DNA of 16,439 bases from positions 1 through 16,439 of the forward strand of contig LT642486.1 in NCBI GenBank assembly GCA_900128585.1. Direction: 5' to 3'. A program made the position numbers and the translations under genes. Source of the stretch: Stramenopiles sp. TOSAG23-3 (lineage: Eukaryota; Sar). This document shows positions 15,501 to 16,439 of this stretch, piece by piece (position 1 is the first letter of the stretch; each line of letters begins with the position of its first letter). Below the pieces are notes generated by a model. The model saw nothing but the letters and a program-made list of their open reading frames with translations, searched no databases and had not been told where the DNA came from.

Positions 15501-16439
15501 TTCTTGTTGATTTAATAAAACATCATCGCGTGTAAGCTGCAAACTTGTGGCATGTTTCAAACTTTGCGCTTGCCTTACCCATTGACAAAACCCCAGACGC
15601 TTGTGCACATTCGTTAAGCGCACCAGAATCTTTTGAAGGAATCGTGTCTGCGAATGTGCCTTGCGGATGGCTTCAGTTGTAAACCAGCGCCACAGAGAAA
15701 AGAAGCGGGATTTTGAACGCCGCCGAATTGCATTGGACAATATTGCAGCTGTCTGTACCCTTTTGCTTCTTAGCTTTTGGCAGCTTGTGGCAATTTGTTC
15801 CTCAATTCGGTTCAATAACAAAACATTGCTGTTTCTTAGATGTTGGACGTGGCAGGCATTTGCAGTCATATACCATTTGTGGTAGTGCATACGTAGAAAT
15901 TTTCTAGATTGGCGGAGAATGATAATCTTTAGTGCCCTTAATTTCACTTGTCTGTCATGTTGCTGCTGTTTTGCAATGTGACGCCAGGATCGGAAGACAC
16001 GACCACGAACGTTCCGGAAACGGTTCCGACCGATTAGTGTACCGAGGTACTCCTTTGTCTCTTGGTGCAACAAATTCCGGGATGCCAACTGTGCATTACA
16101 TGCTTCCTTTAGTGCTGCCGCTTTTTCAATATGTACTCTGAGCAACTCTTCAATTTCTGATTTGTGAGCCTTTTCCAATTTAGTTTGCCTTATCGACATT
16201 TTTTCCCTCGCAATTTTAGATTCTCGTTCTGCACTATCTTTGATAGCTTTAGCTTGGGATGAAAATTTCAAAAAAATGTCTTTCTGTTGGAAATAATTGG
16301 TAACGATGACCCACTTTCTGAACCCAAATTGCAGTTTCAATTTGATATGGCGTAGTATTACACTGGATAGTACCTTAAGTTGCATTTGCGTTTTGCTATG
16401 GTTCGTGTTTGCACTGCTACGCCATCGCGAAAATAAATG
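12600..16439 (-). CDS. Long coiled-coil protein with Sfi1-like Trp repeats (5'-partial)
   Basis: The frame runs through the right edge without a stop: 18 more codons (LFSRWRSSANTN...) precede the ATG at 16385, so the visible 1279 codons are the C-terminal part. Residues ~1-390 (counted from the edge) hold eight F/L-x-x-W motifs: W at 6, 43, 152, 189, 250, 287, 352 and 389. Most are preceded by an I-L-x-R-x-x-x-K-type helix, as in LKIIILRQSRKFLRMHYHKW, which fits the centrin-binding Sfi1 repeat (LLx3F/Lx2WK/R). Residues ~395-1030 are a long heptad-rich Glu/Lys/Gln/Leu coiled coil; a ninth motif, RFNAWKTH (W1037), interrupts it, and another coil follows to the TGA at 12600, ending in a Ser-rich tail (SGKSSSSN). 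Such a layout suggests a centrosomal or basal-body fibre protein binding centrin. The coil resembles many unrelated coiled coils, so only the Trp repeats inform function. It is convergent with the preceding gene. No intron is visible. Confidence 0.87.
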   Translation of the reverse strand, partial: HLFSRWRSSANTNHSKTQMQLKVLSSVILRHIKLKLQFGFRKWVIVTNYFQQKDIFLKFSSQAKAIKDSAERESKIAREKMSIRQTKLEKAHKSEIEELLRVHIEKAAALKEACNAQLASRNLLHQETKEYLGTLIGRNRFRNVRGRVFRSWRHIAKQQQHDRQVKLRALKIIILRQSRKFLRMHYHKWYMTANACHVQHLRNSNVLLLNRIEEQIATSCQKLRSKRVQTAAILSNAIRRRSKSRFFSLWRWFTTEAIRKAHSQTRFLQKILVRLTNVHKRLGFCQWVRQAQSLKHATSLQLTRDDVLLNQQEQQKRLNLMSQALSNTKLRAGLLLSQRKSTSFRAKIFVKWSQWSASRSTHKKLQRNTLAPILFRATKINQLNAFRIWGKAVKKQAFVELSESHTEVLKKLKLKIKQEAALGLQNLQKHQSHHKAEIQHLKEVANEKQLRLSENISSLKYERDILKSQNASDEASLQNFKSKYETVSAKNEDLVHAVRSHEVKESNQMHMIESLTSEVKQLQESNIILKATVSAKEDQIRALNESNLKLKVESESQLSKSMSKVVTMEAEFKARMAEKGFEYEKQLAAMKEASNIQLSLATAKLRDLDQSLTELRSQAEYKMLSVQSEHAQETVNLKAAFDIKLAAVQNEANESIKSAQQLCRETETQIKEALNNEKRNVQQHSLTIGALERRLAASKLELVNMATKVSSCEQLKASSDETLAAVRQKLAQLQAERNYLQKDLDRERKQLGDSAEELRKKREEYHELARRLEENKQASEDAFTKAGANHEEEVIKLRTQIRETVEEAALQRNRNLELSSKFELKERKMSQDLQNLGTKIAAEREKYIRQGEKHLEIITNLEAELKSTNENNAKMKNAVSTAKTDMEACTKRISEVSRESEAHKQKSEQMGDRLHAIESEKREALESLQSCKDETALLVKHLAKEKTVAEFLQNKYDEALSALDDLKRRHHEELIRVREENNSLATRERQRYEDSNQMLGMRVADAERAAKNQAISTICGILPRHFDRVSRKRFNAWKTHASVQTALAVQSRRVLNEKRAVLEDHRVGAELINRELSEMKAVVAQATQEKLSIMSAAKSLKASLQSLSGECSAMRTERTHVVSGLTKKCDGLEREVTNVTGRLNNNLRSTSTLELECKILRKGLLEKEEKIESMGRLLHRSQELMKSTRRQLDEMDDKARHESEKSAAVQEVYKLLTEKDKQLDASKNVGSRLMKELHDAKGEIVKLKQVQMNFVGGVLNATAGLETDLRKSGKSSSSN

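Noticed and set aside
12600-16385. SMC, myosin-tail or kinesin identity for the long coiled-coil protein
   Set aside because: No ATPase head, hinge or motor motif is visible in the window; similarity would come only from heptad composition.
1-16439. Giant-virus or integrated viral origin (DUF2828-like, ankyrin, intronless genes)
   Set aside because: No capsid, polymerase, packaging ATPase or other viral hallmark is present, spacers are long, and the Sfi1-like coiled coil and NAMPT fit a cellular eukaryote; it remains untested rather than excluded.
1-16439. A bacterial-style operon, defence island or biosynthetic cluster
   Set aside because: Genes alternate strand with long spacers, have no shared pathway, and the dioxygenase and ABC genes side by side are not enough to claim a cluster.

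Overview
The window looks like intron-poor nuclear DNA of a microbial eukaryote, most plausibly a small alga or other flagellate protist. Six genes run as long uninterrupted frames with eukaryotic-type contents: an animal-like NAMPT, a phytanoyl-CoA-dioxygenase-like enzyme, a half ABC transporter, ankyrin repeats, a DUF2828-like von Willebrand A protein and a centrin-binding-type coiled-coil protein. TAA, TAG and TGA are all used as stops, so the standard code fits. Gene spacers are AT-rich and full of T/A runs and CTT/GAA tracts, while the coding parts are more balanced. I could not fix the lineage from sequence alone. I saw no tRNA, rRNA, transposase, CRISPR array, bacterial-type operon or viral hallmark gene.

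Layout, left to right: AT-rich leader; NAMPT (577-2043, +); a short spacer between convergent genes with a perfect GGTACC-centred palindrome; a PhyH-family Fe(II)/2-oxoglutarate dioxygenase (2370-3515, -); a 0.9 kb divergent spacer; a 919-residue ABC half-transporter with an unusual ~300-residue N-terminal extension (4420-7179, +); a 91-base convergent spacer with a perfect hairpin; an ankyrin-repeat gene broken at a ten-base homopolymer (7271-7949, -); a 1 kb divergent spacer; a basic protein with a DUF2828-type vWA-like domain (8923-10281, +); a spacer carrying a truncated, decayed copy of the next gene's 3' part (10514-10702); an uncharacterised protein with a possible Tudor-like segment (11083-12351, +); a short repeat-bearing spacer; and a very long coiled-coil protein with Sfi1-like Trp repeats whose reading frame runs off the right edge (12600-16439, -).

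The genes do not form an evident pathway. NAMPT serves NAD salvage, the dioxygenase small-molecule oxidation, the ABC protein membrane export, and the long coiled-coil protein probably a centrin-linked fibre at a centrosome or basal body. The most interesting signals are the exact 37-residue Trp pairing in the coiled-coil protein, the recent truncated duplication at 10.5 kb, the homopolymer frameshift in the ankyrin gene, and the stand-alone degenerate DUF2828-type vWA domain. I found no convincing evidence of a new multi-gene system.
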